Positions 53,129-64,000 of a stretch of 64,000 nucleotides of DNA are shown here, one piece after another. A program made the position numbers and the translations under genes. Under the pieces are notes generated by a model. The model was not told the DNA's origin. It saw nothing but the letters and a program-made list of their open reading frames with translations, and did not search any database. This DNA is from Carettochelys insculpta (Eukaryota; Chordata; Testudines; Carettochelyidae): positions 42,154,001 through 42,218,000 of the forward strand of contig NC_134147.1 in the NCBI RefSeq assembly GCF_033958435.1. The letters are read 5' to 3'. The first letter of the stretch is position 1. Every line of letters starts with the position of its first letter.

Positions 53129-53272
53129 CTGCATAGACTGACAAGCTCTCAAATGGAACCCACAGGGAAAACACAAACGAGGAAGACCTCAGACAACCTG
53201 GAAGGGAGATACTGAGATTGAAGGACAGCAACTGGGGTACTCCTGCAGTCAGTTAGAAGTTTTGTCCTGAGA
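53129..53272 (+). mobile_element. Second LINE family, C-terminal fragment, part 2
   Basis: Past the CR1 the plus frame continues QALKWNPQGKHKRGRPQTTW then KGDTEIE and SQLEVLS with a TGA stop. The NPQGK+KRGRP+TTW pattern is a conserved C-terminal signature of an APE-type LINE family. An in-frame TGA lies before QALKW. Together with part 1 this shows one LINE cut in two by a CR1. Confidence 0.7.
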
Positions 53273-54405
53273 CAGAGTGCAGTGGAGAAGGCTATGCTAT
53301 GTCAGAATTATATCAATGGAAAAACTGTTTACATCAATAGGATTTTTTTTTGTTTTTTTTTAAGATCAGATGCATTGTGTGTAGAGCACTCAATGAGCCA
53401 ACCTCTAATAAGACAAGGGGTATAGTCCATCAAATTCTATGCCCTATGACTGAAATGCACTGGTTTCAGAGAAGTGTGGCCAATTATTCCATCTGATTAA
53501 CATAACGGTACTAATTCACTTTTGGGTTATTGATCAATCTCATAACTGTTCTAAGTGGCAAATATGTTTTTAGGCACAAAACTTCCACGAACATTGAACA
53601 AAATCATAATACTGAAAGTTAATACAACTCAGAAGAATTTTAGGGGAAATGGAATAATTCATAGCCTGTCACTTTCACATTCATTCCCCATTTCTATGAT
53701 TCATTTAAGTATAAGTATGTTGCCAAAATCATTGATCAGTAATATCCTGGCAAAGATTAATCCTTTGTTGTGCCTCACTTTGGGAGAAATTCATCTGATA
53801 CAGTGAGTCACTGGCAGAAGAATAACTAATAAAAATTCAGTGTTTCCTCACAGTGATTTAAGTTTTTGCTGAATCTGAGATTTTTCTGCCGATACTCTGA
53901 TTTAGATAAATGAAAAGCATAACTCCTATGGAAGCTGTAATTGCAGGAGTATTTTAAATTTTCACTTGATATTTATAAAATCTTCTTTATTTTATTTTGT
54001 ATTATGGCCTTGGCTGTTGTTAGACGGAGATAATTTCTTCTTTCTGATTTTGGCCTGCTTGTCGGGTCTTTTCACAGAATTCCCAGCTTTCCATTTCAGC
54101 CACTCATCATATTAAAAGAAATCTTGCTATCTGCAGTTTAGCTGCCTGGGCCATCAGTACTCACCTCCACAGTAAATATTCTTTAATACTGACAAGTGTC
54201 TCCACCAAGAAAAACATGTTTCAAGATATCTCAGGGGTTGCAAAGTGCCATTGATCTGGTTTTGGCAGCTGGTAGGATCAGCTCCCAAGCACATTTTAGT
54301 ATGGTTACCATATTTGAGCTTTCAAAAAAGAGAACACTCCTGAGAGGATCTGTGTCAGTACGTACCAACTCACATTGTATTAATGTGTTACAGTATATAG
54401 TATAG
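53273..54405. other. No gene or repeat recognised
   Basis: AT-rich DNA with no conserved frame. Confidence 0.45.
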
Positions 54406-54613
54406 ACACTTCCTAACTGTCAAGGTGGTTAAACACTGGAATAAATTGCCTAGAGAGGTTGTGGAATCTTCATCACTAGAGTTATTTAAGAGGAGGTTGG
54501 ATAGACATCTATCTGAGATGGTCTAGATACTGCTTGGTCTGCCGTTAGGGCAGGGGACTGTACTCGATGACCTCTCAAGGTCCCTTCCAGTCTAGTGTTC
54601 CATGATTCTATGA
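54406..54613 (+). mobile_element. CR1 LINE 3' end
   Basis: The plus strand reads TTCCTAACTGTCAAGGTGG, AAACACTGGAATAAATTGCC, GGTTGTGGAATCTTCATCAC, GATGACCTCTCAAGGTCCC and ends CCATGATTCTATGA. This is the last 200 bp of CR1 with its tail. A MITE has entered the tail, and TGTTCTATGG after the MITE looks like the rest of the tail repeat. Confidence 0.9.
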
Positions 54614-54925
54614 GGGCTTGTCTACACTTGCCCCCAACTTCAAAAGGGGCATGTTAATCAGGGCAACAGGAGATTACTAATAAAGTGCTGCGGTGAATAC
54701 AGCAAAAATTTTGAGGAGTAAAGGGACTTTAAAGTAGTGCTGGCACTTCAAAGTACTCACGGCTATGCATATGCCAGCACTTTGAAGTTTGAAGCTTTGA
54801 AATTGCTGTGGGGAAGAATTAGCCTAATGAAGTGCTGCATATTCACTGCAGCACTTCATTAGTAATCTTCCGTCGCCCTGATTAACGTGCCCCCTTCGCA
54901 GCTGGGGGCAAGTGTAGACCCACCC
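54614..54925. mobile_element. Palindromic Harbinger-like MITE, TGA target duplication, inside a CR1 tail
   Basis: A 312 bp element with ends GGGCTTGTCTACACTTGCCC and GGGCAAGTGTAGACCCACCC, flanked by TGA at 54611-54613 and 54926-54928. The whole element is close to one palindrome, with GGGGCATGTTAATCAGGGC paired with GCCCTGATTAACGTGCCCCC and AGTGCTGC paired with GCAGCACT. Copies of CTTCAAAG or CTTTGAAG mark the inner part. It is non-coding. Confidence 0.9.
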
Positions 54926-54928
54926 TGA

Positions 54929-56420
54929 ATGTTCTATGGTATATATGCAATAACATTAATACACCATGACTTGCTAAATAGATACAGATACACTCCCTCT
55001 TAGGAATGTCCTCTTTTTTGAAAATTCAAATTTGGTAACCTTATTTTTTTAAACAAAGACCAAAAGTTGTGTGGGAGCTGTAGGCTGACCTCATGGCAGT
55101 AAAGATCAGCAACGTAAATAGGTTACTGTATTAATCAATATGGTGATTTATGTAATAACAAAATGGAGTAAACAGGTCATGTGACCTTAGACCAGACTGG
55201 AGAGAGGCCTCCTCAAAGTGGGAAATAAGAACCGTCAGTGACCAGAATTTCCCGCCTTTTCTGCTGGCCCCTGAGAATTACCTCAGAACTTTCCTGCCCC
55301 TGAGGCTATGAGTCCGGACACTGCCTGAGAGGGTTGTTGCCTTCTAAGCGGCAGTGTGCATGTGGGTTAACAACTTGGAAGGGGACATCCCATCCACTAC
55401 TTACCACCCTGCCGGCCATCTTGTAGCAAACCTAAATAGCTAAGTATATTTCAATAGAACTTTGTATTCCTATGTATCTTGGTATCACCCTGGATCTTTT
55501 TAATAGCCCACAGACTTTTGTATTACTTTTTAGATTTGTTATTTTATATACTACTTTCTACCTTCATATTATCCTTTACATCGGTTATTTTATATTCATA
55601 AGACACTTTATACTGGATTCCATATTGTGCCTAAAACTCCATTTTACTCTTGTATGAGCCTGTAACATTTGTGCTGTCTGTGAGAATGGGTGTGTGTGAG
55701 AGCCACCTGGAAGTGTGAATGTGGGTGCTTACAGAGTTACTCTCTGGAGCCAGCCTGTCTGGACAACAAAGACTTGGAGGCCGAAGAACAATAAAAACTG
55801 GACTCTACAGCAGTGACCCACCCGGAGAGGAAGGTCAAGTCCCATCTGTAAGTGAGGAGTCACACAGAAACCTGGGCAGTGGGAAAGGATCAAACCCATC
55901 TGCCATGGACTGGTGACTCATTGTGCCTGGGGCAGTGGGACAGAGCCAGAATTATGGAATAAGAGCTATAAAAGATGTGTGCACCACTACCAAGCTGGGT
56001 TCCTCTTCTTGTCCTGTCAACATCGGAGCGTTGATCCAGACCAACAGAACCTGGCTCCACACACACATTGGCCAGTGTGAGCAACCGTTCGTAACTTTAA
56101 GCAACCACAAGACAGGTGTGTGCATGTGTGTGTGTATGTGCCTCTGAGTAATCTATATATATTACATGTATATAATATAATGGTAGTGAATTCTCAATAA
56201 ACACAGTGTTCTTACCTTGTCCCCCTAAAAAGGTCCTGTGTACTTCTTGTAAGAATAACTAACTACCTGCAATCCCCTTCAGGGTTCCAGTACTACCAAT
56301 GTGGGACTCCCCAGTGTTCCTCCCTCCAGGCTCTAAATCAGCCCAAAGGTAGAAGGCCCTGGGCAATGACCCTTCAACCCTGCCAGCTCCAATCCAACGA
56401 AGTGGTGAAGTAACCATAAT
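54929..56420. other. Possible LTR-like segment, otherwise unassigned
   Basis: From about 55150 the DNA is GC-richer and carries ordered promoter-like and poly(A)-like signals: AGCTATAAAAGATG near 55967, then CTCAATAAACACAG near 56193. The AATAAA and TATAAA spacing and the size (about 1.1 kb) would suit a decayed solo LTR of a retroviral-type element. I see no clear TG...CA limits or target duplication and no internal coding region, so this is a suggestion only. Confidence 0.28.
56115..56143 (+). repeat. Imperfect (GT)n repeat
   Basis: GTGTGTGCATGTGTGTGTGT followed by ATGTG. Confidence 0.85.
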
Positions 56421-59120
56421 TTGGGGCATAATTTACCAGTTTATTTTCACGTGTTGGGATTTTAGGGGTTTTTAGTGTTCACTTCCATCAATTACTAGAG
56501 TTATTAGTCTGTGACGGGTTTTCCCCATTTTCCCTTTTATTGTAACAAATACCTTGATACAATTTACCCTGTTTACATCTTGACCTGAGTCTGTTTTCTT
56601 TCTTTTTTGGGCCTATACGTGCAGGTGATATATACCGAAGGAGCAGTCAGATTTGTTCTTCTGACGGGTGTGATGCACACCTTGTTATCCAAAGCCCCCA
56701 AGGTAACAGAGCAAAGGAAGCTGCTATGTAAACTAATTTTAAAAATCTGGAATAAAAGCAGTGATGGGCAATATTTTCCAGAAACATCTGGGAGAAGAAA
56801 AGTAAATTTACTCAAATTGCCCTGGGAGACAATGGAATCGCTTGATGTGCTAGATTTTATACAGCACTAAGCTCATTGTCGTCTTCCAAGTACACTTCAT
56901 CACTAGAGTCTCTTTGCAATAGTCAGTATAGCTGACTAGAGGGTGACAGACGGATGAAGAAAGCATAAAATTAAACACTGTAAAAATGCGGATGTGACAA
57001 ACATCCTTTCAGACGTTTAGCTTGTTACGAAGCCCAGTGAAGAAAGCAAATTGCTGATGACACATCTGCTCATAATCTCCCATTTGGTAAATATGAAACA
57101 AACTTTTGACAGCGATAAAATGGAGGGAACAGTTGTGTGCTTGTGTTGAAACATCATTAAGGTAAGCAATAACTAGTGATCAGCGCAAAAGAATATCTGC
57201 ATATTATCTTGCTCTTTTTGTTTGAATCATCTTACACTGAGAAAGGAAACAAACAAACTAACCAACCAGAGGAATGAAGTCATCACTTCTAATTTTTTAA
57301 ATTGAGCTTGGGTAAAGGCATACTCCTTTTTATTTTCCAGTGTAGGTCCCAGAAAGTTAAAAGGTGTCCTTTGTATAGGATCAAATTAAACATGCTGGTG
57401 TTTTGTGTTTACTGTGAATTCATGTTTCTAAAATACTTTGGTGATTAATTTTTAATCCCAGACTGATAAACTCCTGCACGCACAGTAATGCTAACATTAA
57501 GATCCAAGTCTTTTTGAACCATTAATCTGAATCTCCCTTGTTAGTACTAAGAGGGTTTATTTTGTCTATGGGAAAAATAATTAGCAATAACAGAAAACAA
57601 GCCTGAGATGAAAAGAATGATATAGGAAGAGATCTTTTATAAACTAAAGCACGTTAGCCTTTTGTTAGGTAATAACAAAGCCATTTGATTATTAGTATCC
57701 AGTGTCAAAAGATGGAGGAAATTCATTCTAGCCACAAAAAAGCATTTGCAATGTTGCATAAAAGCAAACAATTTCTGTTTTGTGTATACTTAGGGGTTTA
57801 AAGGCAATTTTAGGACTTGCAGCTTATCAGTTTGTCAGACAAGAAAATGATAAAAGACACTGGTTTTATTAATAATTTACAGCAACTAGTTATTTATAGC
57901 CCGCTGAGCAGGCAGCAAATTGAAGGTCCACAACAATAAACAACTCATGAGAAACATTAGGAATTTAAATTGTTTAAATTTACAGTAAACAGTTCACAGT
58001 TACACATAAATAATTAAATAATTGTAAAGCGCTATGTAGATGTGGATTTCGAAATGGAGAGCCACTCTGAAGCTGGCGCACTTTGCCTGTGGAGGATCCT
58101 TCATGTCGCCGTCTCTGATCCATCATCTCCGATGCATCATCTCCAAAAGCAGAGGGTGTTTCCAGTTAGCTACTAGATCCTGTGGGGAAATTGACTGGTA
58201 TTTGATCCTGAACCCCTCCCTGCTTGACATTGACCACATGGTATGTAGATGTTACATCAGATGTGTCTTTTTAAAAAATTGTTTAAGGTTAACCCTATTT
58301 ATCATCTCTGTGGTTTAGGGAAAAGGATCTTACATCAGTTGATGGTCTTGATCTTATTCCAATAGCAAGAAGTATTTTCATGAAAAATGGCAAATAGTCA
58401 TGTTCTTCAGAATCCTAAAACTGTGTGGTGAATTACAAAGAAAAGCATTCAGACACTCCCAAACCATCTTTCCAGGTCATAGCTTGTCTCTGAAGATTAG
58501 ATTTTGAGAGCTGAATAACCAAAATTGGGTGTGAAATTCCTATAGGGTGATGTTGTCCAGCTGTTTTTGTAAGTCTTTAGTTAGAAAGTGAGATGGTTAA
58601 AGTTTTTAAGGTACTGGAGGGGATGCAAAGGATAGCTTAGCAACAGACTTCCTGAGTAACCTTTGGCTTGTCACTTAATCTACCTTGTGACATCAATAAT
58701 ATTTCCACACATGAGATACATGTATGGGAATTTATTAATGAGCATGAAGTCCTTAGATACTAAAGTGATAAGGATCATTCAAAGATAGATACCACTATTA
58801 ACTGCGGGCCCAATTCTGTATTGCTTGCACAGCTCAAATGCCTATGATTTTCAGAAATGTCTAGGATAAAATCTCCAGAAATGTGCCCCATGAATAATAG
58901 GTATCATTATTAACAAACCTTTAAAAGCTGCTTCCTGAAACTGTTCAATAATATGTCTAGGTTTCAGAGAGTGGTGAAAGTGAATTATAGGGCCTAATAA
59001 AGAAGTATACCACATGTCCCTGATACAGTAAAGGTAGTTTTGTAAATCCTTAGCCAGTTAGTACAATGCTTTTTTCCCATCCTCAGAATATACTGAAAAG
59101 TCCTAAATCAGGACTTTCTG
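56421..59120. other. Repeat-poor AT-rich DNA, no gene recognised
   Basis: No bounded transposon or conserved frame is visible. Frames such as 58040-58318 plus have no motif. This block and the one after 59.5 kb may contain conserved non-coding elements, which only an alignment could show. Confidence 0.45.
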
Positions 59121-59122
59121 TT

Positions 59123-59215
59123 ACACTGGTCTGAAGAAGTGGGTCTTTCCCACAAAAGCTCACCTAATAAATTATTTTGTTAGTCTTTAAAGTGCTACTT
59201 GACTGCTTTTTTGTG
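59123..59215 (+). mobile_element. Solo half of a foldback repeat
   Basis: GGTCTGAAGAAGTGGGTCTT, CCCACAAAAGCTCACCTAA, TTATTTTGTTAGTCTTTAAA and GTGCTACTTGACTGCTTTTT follow in the order of the right arms at 22.5 and 40.5 kb. There is no partner arm. It lies only about 45 bp before the complete foldback copy. Confidence 0.78.
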
Positions 59216-59259
59216 TTGCTATTCTTTGTTTAAAAAAAGCCAATTTCTCAGGAAAAGGT

Positions 59260-59496
59260 AACAGAGAGGAAGCCGTGCCAATCTGTACACTATCAAAACA
59301 AAAAGCAGTCAAGTAGCACTTTAAAGACTAGCAAAATAGTTTATTAGGTGAGCTTTCGTGGGACAGACCCACTTCTTCAGACCAGAGTCTGTTCTGGTCT
59401 GGCTGTGGTCTGAAGAAGTGGGTCTGTCCCACAAAAGCTCGCCTAATAAACTATTTTGCTAGTCTTTAAAGTGCTACTTGGCTGCTTTTTGTTTTG
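59260..59496 (-). mobile_element. Compact foldback element with 10-12 bp target duplication
   Basis: TCAGGAAAAGGT lies at 59248-59259 and at 59497-59508. The arms, 59291-59382 and 59408-59496 or so, differ at only a few positions and meet around GTCTGTTCTGGTCTGGC. The left end again carries an unpaired extension, AACAGAGAGGAAGCCGTGCC, matching the 22.0 kb copy. Both arms share AGACTAGCAAAATAGTTTAT where all other copies here read AACAAAATAATTT. It is non-coding. Confidence 0.92.
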
Positions 59497-59508
59497 TCAG
59501 GAAAAGGT

Positions 59509-62500
59509 GAGCTCTTGATTGTCTATTGTGCACAGGACTTTGTTTTAGAGCAGGCTGGAACAGATACCAGCACAAATACAGCCCAGTGGAAATTTTAGAA
59601 TTCAGAGTAGAAAAAGATGGGTCAAACAGAAGAGAGACTGAGCTCAAGACTGTAGAAAAAGATGCCCTTTAAATGGCTAGTCCTCTAGCATCACCAGGAA
59701 TCTTTAGGGAGTGGATCTCAGAGGGACTGCAAATGAGAGAGGAGACCAGAGAGCATGCCCTGGATGTGATTCTAAGAAGGAAGTTATAATAGAGTGTCAA
59801 TGTTTGCCCAGAACACCGCAACCTGTTAGCAGGCATTGACCCTGTGGGGTTATGTTAAGTGGGTTCTGCTGCCTCACTCAGGCAGGTGATTTGTTTCCCT
59901 CCTCAAACACAAAGGAGAAGCGCACAACTCCCTCTACAGAGAAAGTGAGAACATAGGGTGTGGGCTGATCAGTTTGAAGGAGGAGCAGCAATGACTGGGG
60001 GAAAAAAATACTTATGCTGAATTTATGTTAGTATTAGTACAGCCAAACCACATAGAGGAACTGAGTTTCACGTTCTTTATCCTACACCACATGGGGGCTT
60101 TCAGAGCAGGTTTTGAAAGTCATCTGCTGACAATTACATTATTTTGCTAGAACAAAGCATAGAGTGCATTTCTCAGCTTACCTTTTGAGAAGGCAACTGG
60201 CAATACAAGGCAAAATGGATATGCATTTTATTCATTTATGAAGAATCAAAGTGGTGAAATGGTACAAACTGAATTGCATAAGCACCGCACTCAGTTTTTT
60301 AGAATATTTAATTATTTCACCTGCCTGTGTTTATGCTGGATTTTAAAAGGTGCGGTCTACGTGAATAGAGTCATGTGAAAATACAAGAAATTATTCAGGT
60401 TGTTTCTTCTTTTCTGTTCCTCTGTTGAACAATAAAATACTGTGCCAAATCTGTGTAGGGTAGATATGACTAGTGTGCATGCATAATACACACCATGTTT
60501 ATAGAATGTATGTATTTTGTAAAGCAACCATGGGAAATAGGCTCGTTTGACAAGTGTCTTGTATTTTAATATACATCCCGCGTATGTAGTGCATATATAT
60601 TATTATATATAATTATGTTTCTACATGTGTATTTAAGATATGTTATAGTTGCTTATTAATCCTGCAAATAAAGGGACAGTAGAAAACTCACTTGTTTTTT
60701 TATCTTTATTGTTTAATGGAAACAGCAAGTCGATCAGACATTGCAAAATGAATTGAGCCAGGCTGAAGTTCCTTTGAAATAAAATTCAATAAGCATGTTC
60801 AGTCATAAATCTAAACACTTCTCTTTGCAGAACAACTTAAAAGAACGGTTACAGAATTATAAAACATTTGAAATGGCCTTTTTAACATTGAGATATAACT
60901 CTGCACTCTGCTGTTTGAGTAAGCTAGCTAACCACAAATCAGAAACGTCTTTTTTTTTCCAGAATTTTACATTTTAATTCATAGCAATGATACATTAGTT
61001 AAATGGCTACTCCTACCAGCAGACAGTAATTTTATCATAAATTGCATGATATTTTATCTGGAGTACAATAAACCCGGTGACTACCAGTTGTGTTAGTGTT
61101 AGAACCTGTATTTAATAATATGTTTGAAATTAATCAAAGAAAGTGAAGCTGAGCAGAGAGCTACTGTATGGTTATATTATGGGGTGTATTATTTCCAGAC
61201 GATAAGGCCAGCTATAGATGCCCTTAATGTAGTCTTCCATCAATGCCCACTCTGCTAAAGCAGTAAATGAAAATGACTGATCTACAATTTGCATCCTCTT
61301 TGCAGTCCATCAACAGAACATTATTAAAACCAGTGAGCCAAAACCCATTAGCACAGTACTCACGTATGAAACAATGCATAGGTCTGCTTGTTCCCCATTT
61401 TTATGCACTGACATAGTACTATAAATATTCATTGTAATGTAACTGAAAATTATTGAAGTGAGAAAAAAGAGAAACGGGGAAACCATTTGCTTCAATTCAT
61501 AAACAGCATCTGTTGGAAAGTTATTCATAGATTGCTTCAGGGCCTGCTGAGCAGTAAGCCCATGCAAAAGGATGCCATTGCAAGCAAATTGGCCAAAACT
61601 GCAACGGAGATGCTATTATACATGTTTCACTGACAGCCAGGGAGCATGATCAGGCACTGGGTTGTTTTATGTCTTCTTTTATCACTGGGACACAGAAGTA
61701 GCCTCCAGACAAAATTTCACACAGTTCAAATTAGAAGAGCAGCCTTGTAAGTATATTAGGGCCTAACTAGTGGCTAGAGAAAGTTGTACGAAGGGATATT
61801 ACAGATGACTACACTTGTTTATTGGTTCCTACCTCTGGCACATGCAAAATGCCTCCTGTGATTTGACCTTTCCTGCTGTATATTTTCTGTCAAAAGGTGT
61901 TTATGTGCCTTTTTGAAAGAGGGTGGAAACTAATCACAAAGGAAGAGAGAAAAGTAATTAATAATCTGCTGAAAAACATTTAGACCGGCATTAAACCAAA
62001 GAATACATCATGATCACAATCGTGCAGGATGAAAAGTGGCTGGATTCCACAGGCAAATGTCTCTTTTATTACTATGTGGAAGTCCTCAGAAGACAGCAAA
62101 AACAAGATCTTCCCAGGGTGTGATTTTCAAGAATTAAATACTGCCTAGGAGAATTTTGCTTTCCCTTGGAACTGAGATACCAGATCCTCAGCTGGTGTAA
62201 ATCAGATCATCTCCATGGAACCCAAAGGATCTATGCTGGTTTAAATGCAGAGAACCTGGCTCAAAATACCTGCCACCTATATTTGATTCCTTCCATATGA
62301 AGAATTGGGAATATACACTTTGACAATGGCTATTCCCAGCAGAGGTCTTCTTGCTGGATAGAAATTATTTACACTTTTAATTAATTTAGGCACACCATTG
62401 ATACTGAGTAACTGAAACTGTAATCCAGTTACATGTGCAAATTCCTGGAGGTTTATGTGTTACAGTAAATGGAATGTGTGCCAAGCCGCTTGTTTGTGTA

Positions 62501-63004
62501 ATAATCATGACACCGCTTTGCCCCGTGGTTCATAAGACTGCTGGTATTTGCGTGTTTGATCTTCTGTGTGTTGGAATTCATGTGAATTAAAAACAGGAGA
62601 CATGTTTGACAATGGGAAAAACAGAGTTTAAGAGCATTCATTCAAATTTCAGCCAAATCTTTAGTTTGATCCTGTCTGAACCCCTTATTTTTATTAGGCA
62701 TGAATACTCCCACAATTTTTGTTCATGTAAGATTAGGGAAACAGTTCTTCTCTAAATGCTTCTTCTAAAAGGGAATGGATGTTTATCCGTTGACTTCAAT
62801 GGCTTCAGATCAACTCCCCTCCCCCATGAATAGCCGGATTGGCATGCAAATCCAAGATATTAATGCACACCCCAAAGCATTCATCATTTGCTGCTTGTTA
62901 TTCATATTCAGCAATTTATTAAAACAAGATTTAGTCTTCAGACAGGAAGTAGAACTGATACCTATGGCTGAGATGAGCAATCACACTACAAATAGCAAAT
63001 ATAG
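59509..63004. other. Repeat-poor AT-rich DNA, no gene recognised
   Basis: About 3.5 kb with no transposon limit, RNA gene or conserved protein frame that I can identify. A short AT repeat lies near 60.6 kb. Confidence 0.45.
60591..60616 (+). repeat. Short AT-rich simple repeat
   Basis: CATATATATTATTATATATA followed by ATTATG. Confidence 0.8.
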
Positions 63005-63123
63005 GCTGAAATTGGGTCTTTGTCCATGAAAGCGTGTGCATCAATAAATCTGTTAGTCTATAAGGTGCCACAGGACTTCTTGTTGTTTTTGAAGAAACAG
63101 ACTAACATGGCTACCCCTCTCAT
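63005..63123 (+). mobile_element. Foldback-type repeat, right half
   Basis: The stretch reads GAAATTGGGTCTTTGTCCAT, CATCAATAAATCTGTTAGTC, TATAAGGTGCCACAGGACTT and CAGACTAACATGGCTACCCC followed by TCTCATAC. It is the sister form of the 40.5 kb copy and has the same end as the repeat around 34.65 kb. It touches the next MITE directly. Confidence 0.75.
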
Positions 63124-63436
63124 ACCTCTCTAATACGGAACTTTCTGATCTGGCAACATCCATAATCCAGCATGATTTTAGTAAAATGGATGACCAATTA
63201 TCATAGCTGTGACCAAGATTCCCGTATTTCCATGAAGTTTGTTTACAGCCACCAGTCCTGACTCAGTGTTCTGTGCTGTTATTTAGCCATAATTTATCCT
63301 TCCATGTCTTCTAAAAGCCCAATAAGCAGACAAAGTATTGGTTATGCTGCTAGACCACACTGACCTCCTGTGGTCTGAAAAATTGTCTCACCTGGAATTG
63401 GTCAGGTCCTGAGGGTGCCAGATCAACCTTCAATTC
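63124..63436. mobile_element. Pogo/mariner-like MITE, decayed copy
   Basis: Starting at CTCTCTAATACGG, the stretch continues GGCAACATCCATAATCCAGC, GTTTACAGCCACCAGTCCTG, TGTCTTCTAAAAGCCCAATA and AGGGTGCCAGATCAACCTTC. It follows the 48.5 kb copy along its length with more substitutions. The terminal CAGGTTGAAC is missing on the left. Confidence 0.82.
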
Positions 63437-64000
63437 TAGCACTTTAAAATTAAATGTTTTCTTGTATGTTCCATTGGATACCTGCAAATAACAGATATAC
63501 TTACAAGAGTCAGAAGTGGTTTGTGTATACAGAAAAGGACCAAATTAATTATTCACCCATCACTCCATAACACAGTAACTAGTAGGTGTCAGTTACTTAC
63601 ATTGATAAGGAAAGCTCCTCAGAAAAGGTCTGTAGGACTCAGAAATCAAATGATTCATTTAAAGATTCGCTCAACAGATGAGTACAGCTGAGCAAATAAT
63701 GCACAATGAATACAGGGACAGTGAGATATTTGCTAGGGTGGGGTAAAAGTAGAGTTAAGGCATAGATAACTTGCTGGTTCTTAGAAGTTTACACTTAGAA
63801 TGGAAAACATTTCATGAATGGAATGGAATTTTTTTCCACCACTACCAGTCCAAAACTTTAGTGCCTTTTCTTGAGCCACAAGCATGCCTCTTTTGCATTC
63901 ACTTTATGAAAATACTTTAGCCATTTAATTTCACTGATAATAAAAAGGATCTGGAGAATACAAATTTAAAAATCACACATGGGTGTTTTGACAGATGTGG
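63437..64000. other. No gene or repeat recognised
   Basis: AT-rich DNA to the end of the window. Confidence 0.45.

Noticed and set aside
54614..54925. hAT-type MITE
   Set aside because: The target duplication is 3 bp (TGA), not 8 bp, and the ends match the Harbinger-like set of this window.

Overview
The window reads as vertebrate nuclear DNA without recognisable host exons. It is AT-rich, intron-like or intergenic sequence packed with transposon remains. The repeat content is sauropsid. There are CR1 LINE 3' ends carrying the ATTCTATGAT-type tail, pogo/mariner-like MITEs beginning CAGGTTGAACCTCTCTAGTC, many MITEs whose ends read GGCTACGTCTACACT, and foldback repeats built on GAAGTGGGTCTGTCCCAC. 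I recognise these families from turtles and, for several, crocodilians. A turtle is my best guess, from memory and not from any search. None of the longer reading frames outside the LINEs looks like a conserved host protein.

Layout. 0-12.6 kb holds a palindromic MITE (98-564), a decayed CR1, Harbinger-like MITEs at 2.4, 7.6, 10.3 and 11.8 kb, a twin-primed LINE insertion (5561-6622) and a pogo-like MITE at 7.5-8.2 kb interrupted by a second MITE. 12.6-22 kb is a repeat-poor block. 22-23.1 kb carries a 576 bp foldback element with an 11 bp target duplication and a TTCGAA-type MITE. 23.1-26.6 kb is unassigned and becomes GC-rich after about 24.3 kb. 26.6-30.8 kb is a nearly complete APE/RT LINE with a 13 bp target duplication, inactivated by two stop codons and a changed catalytic aspartate. 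34-40 kb holds several MITEs, a tRNA-like-ended inverted repeat and a 1.86 kb Harbinger-like element with a broken Myb/SANT-type gene. 40-49.3 kb carries foldback elements, tandem MITEs, two pogo-like MITEs and a further TA-flanked MITE. 52.5-55 kb shows a CR1 inside another LINE, then a MITE inside the tail of a second CR1. 55-63 kb is mostly unassigned and AT-rich, broken by foldback copies at 59.1-59.5 kb; 63.0-63.4 kb ends with a foldback half and a pogo-like MITE.

How the parts relate. Three mobilisation systems can be told apart by their target duplications. The GGCTACGTCTACAC MITEs have 3 bp duplications (TTA, TAC, TGT, TGA, TAA), as expected for PIF/Harbinger. The CAGGTTGAACC and CCGTATATGCTC families have TA duplications (Tc1/mariner/pogo type). 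The LINEs have 13 bp duplications and the foldback repeats 8-12 bp. The most informative observations are the twin-primed LINE with readable junctions, the foldback family with unequal ends and variable-length duplications, and a clan of Harbinger-like MITEs that share ends but carry different CG-centred 6 bp palindromes (GTCGAC, TTCGAA, TCCGGA) in their subterminal regions.
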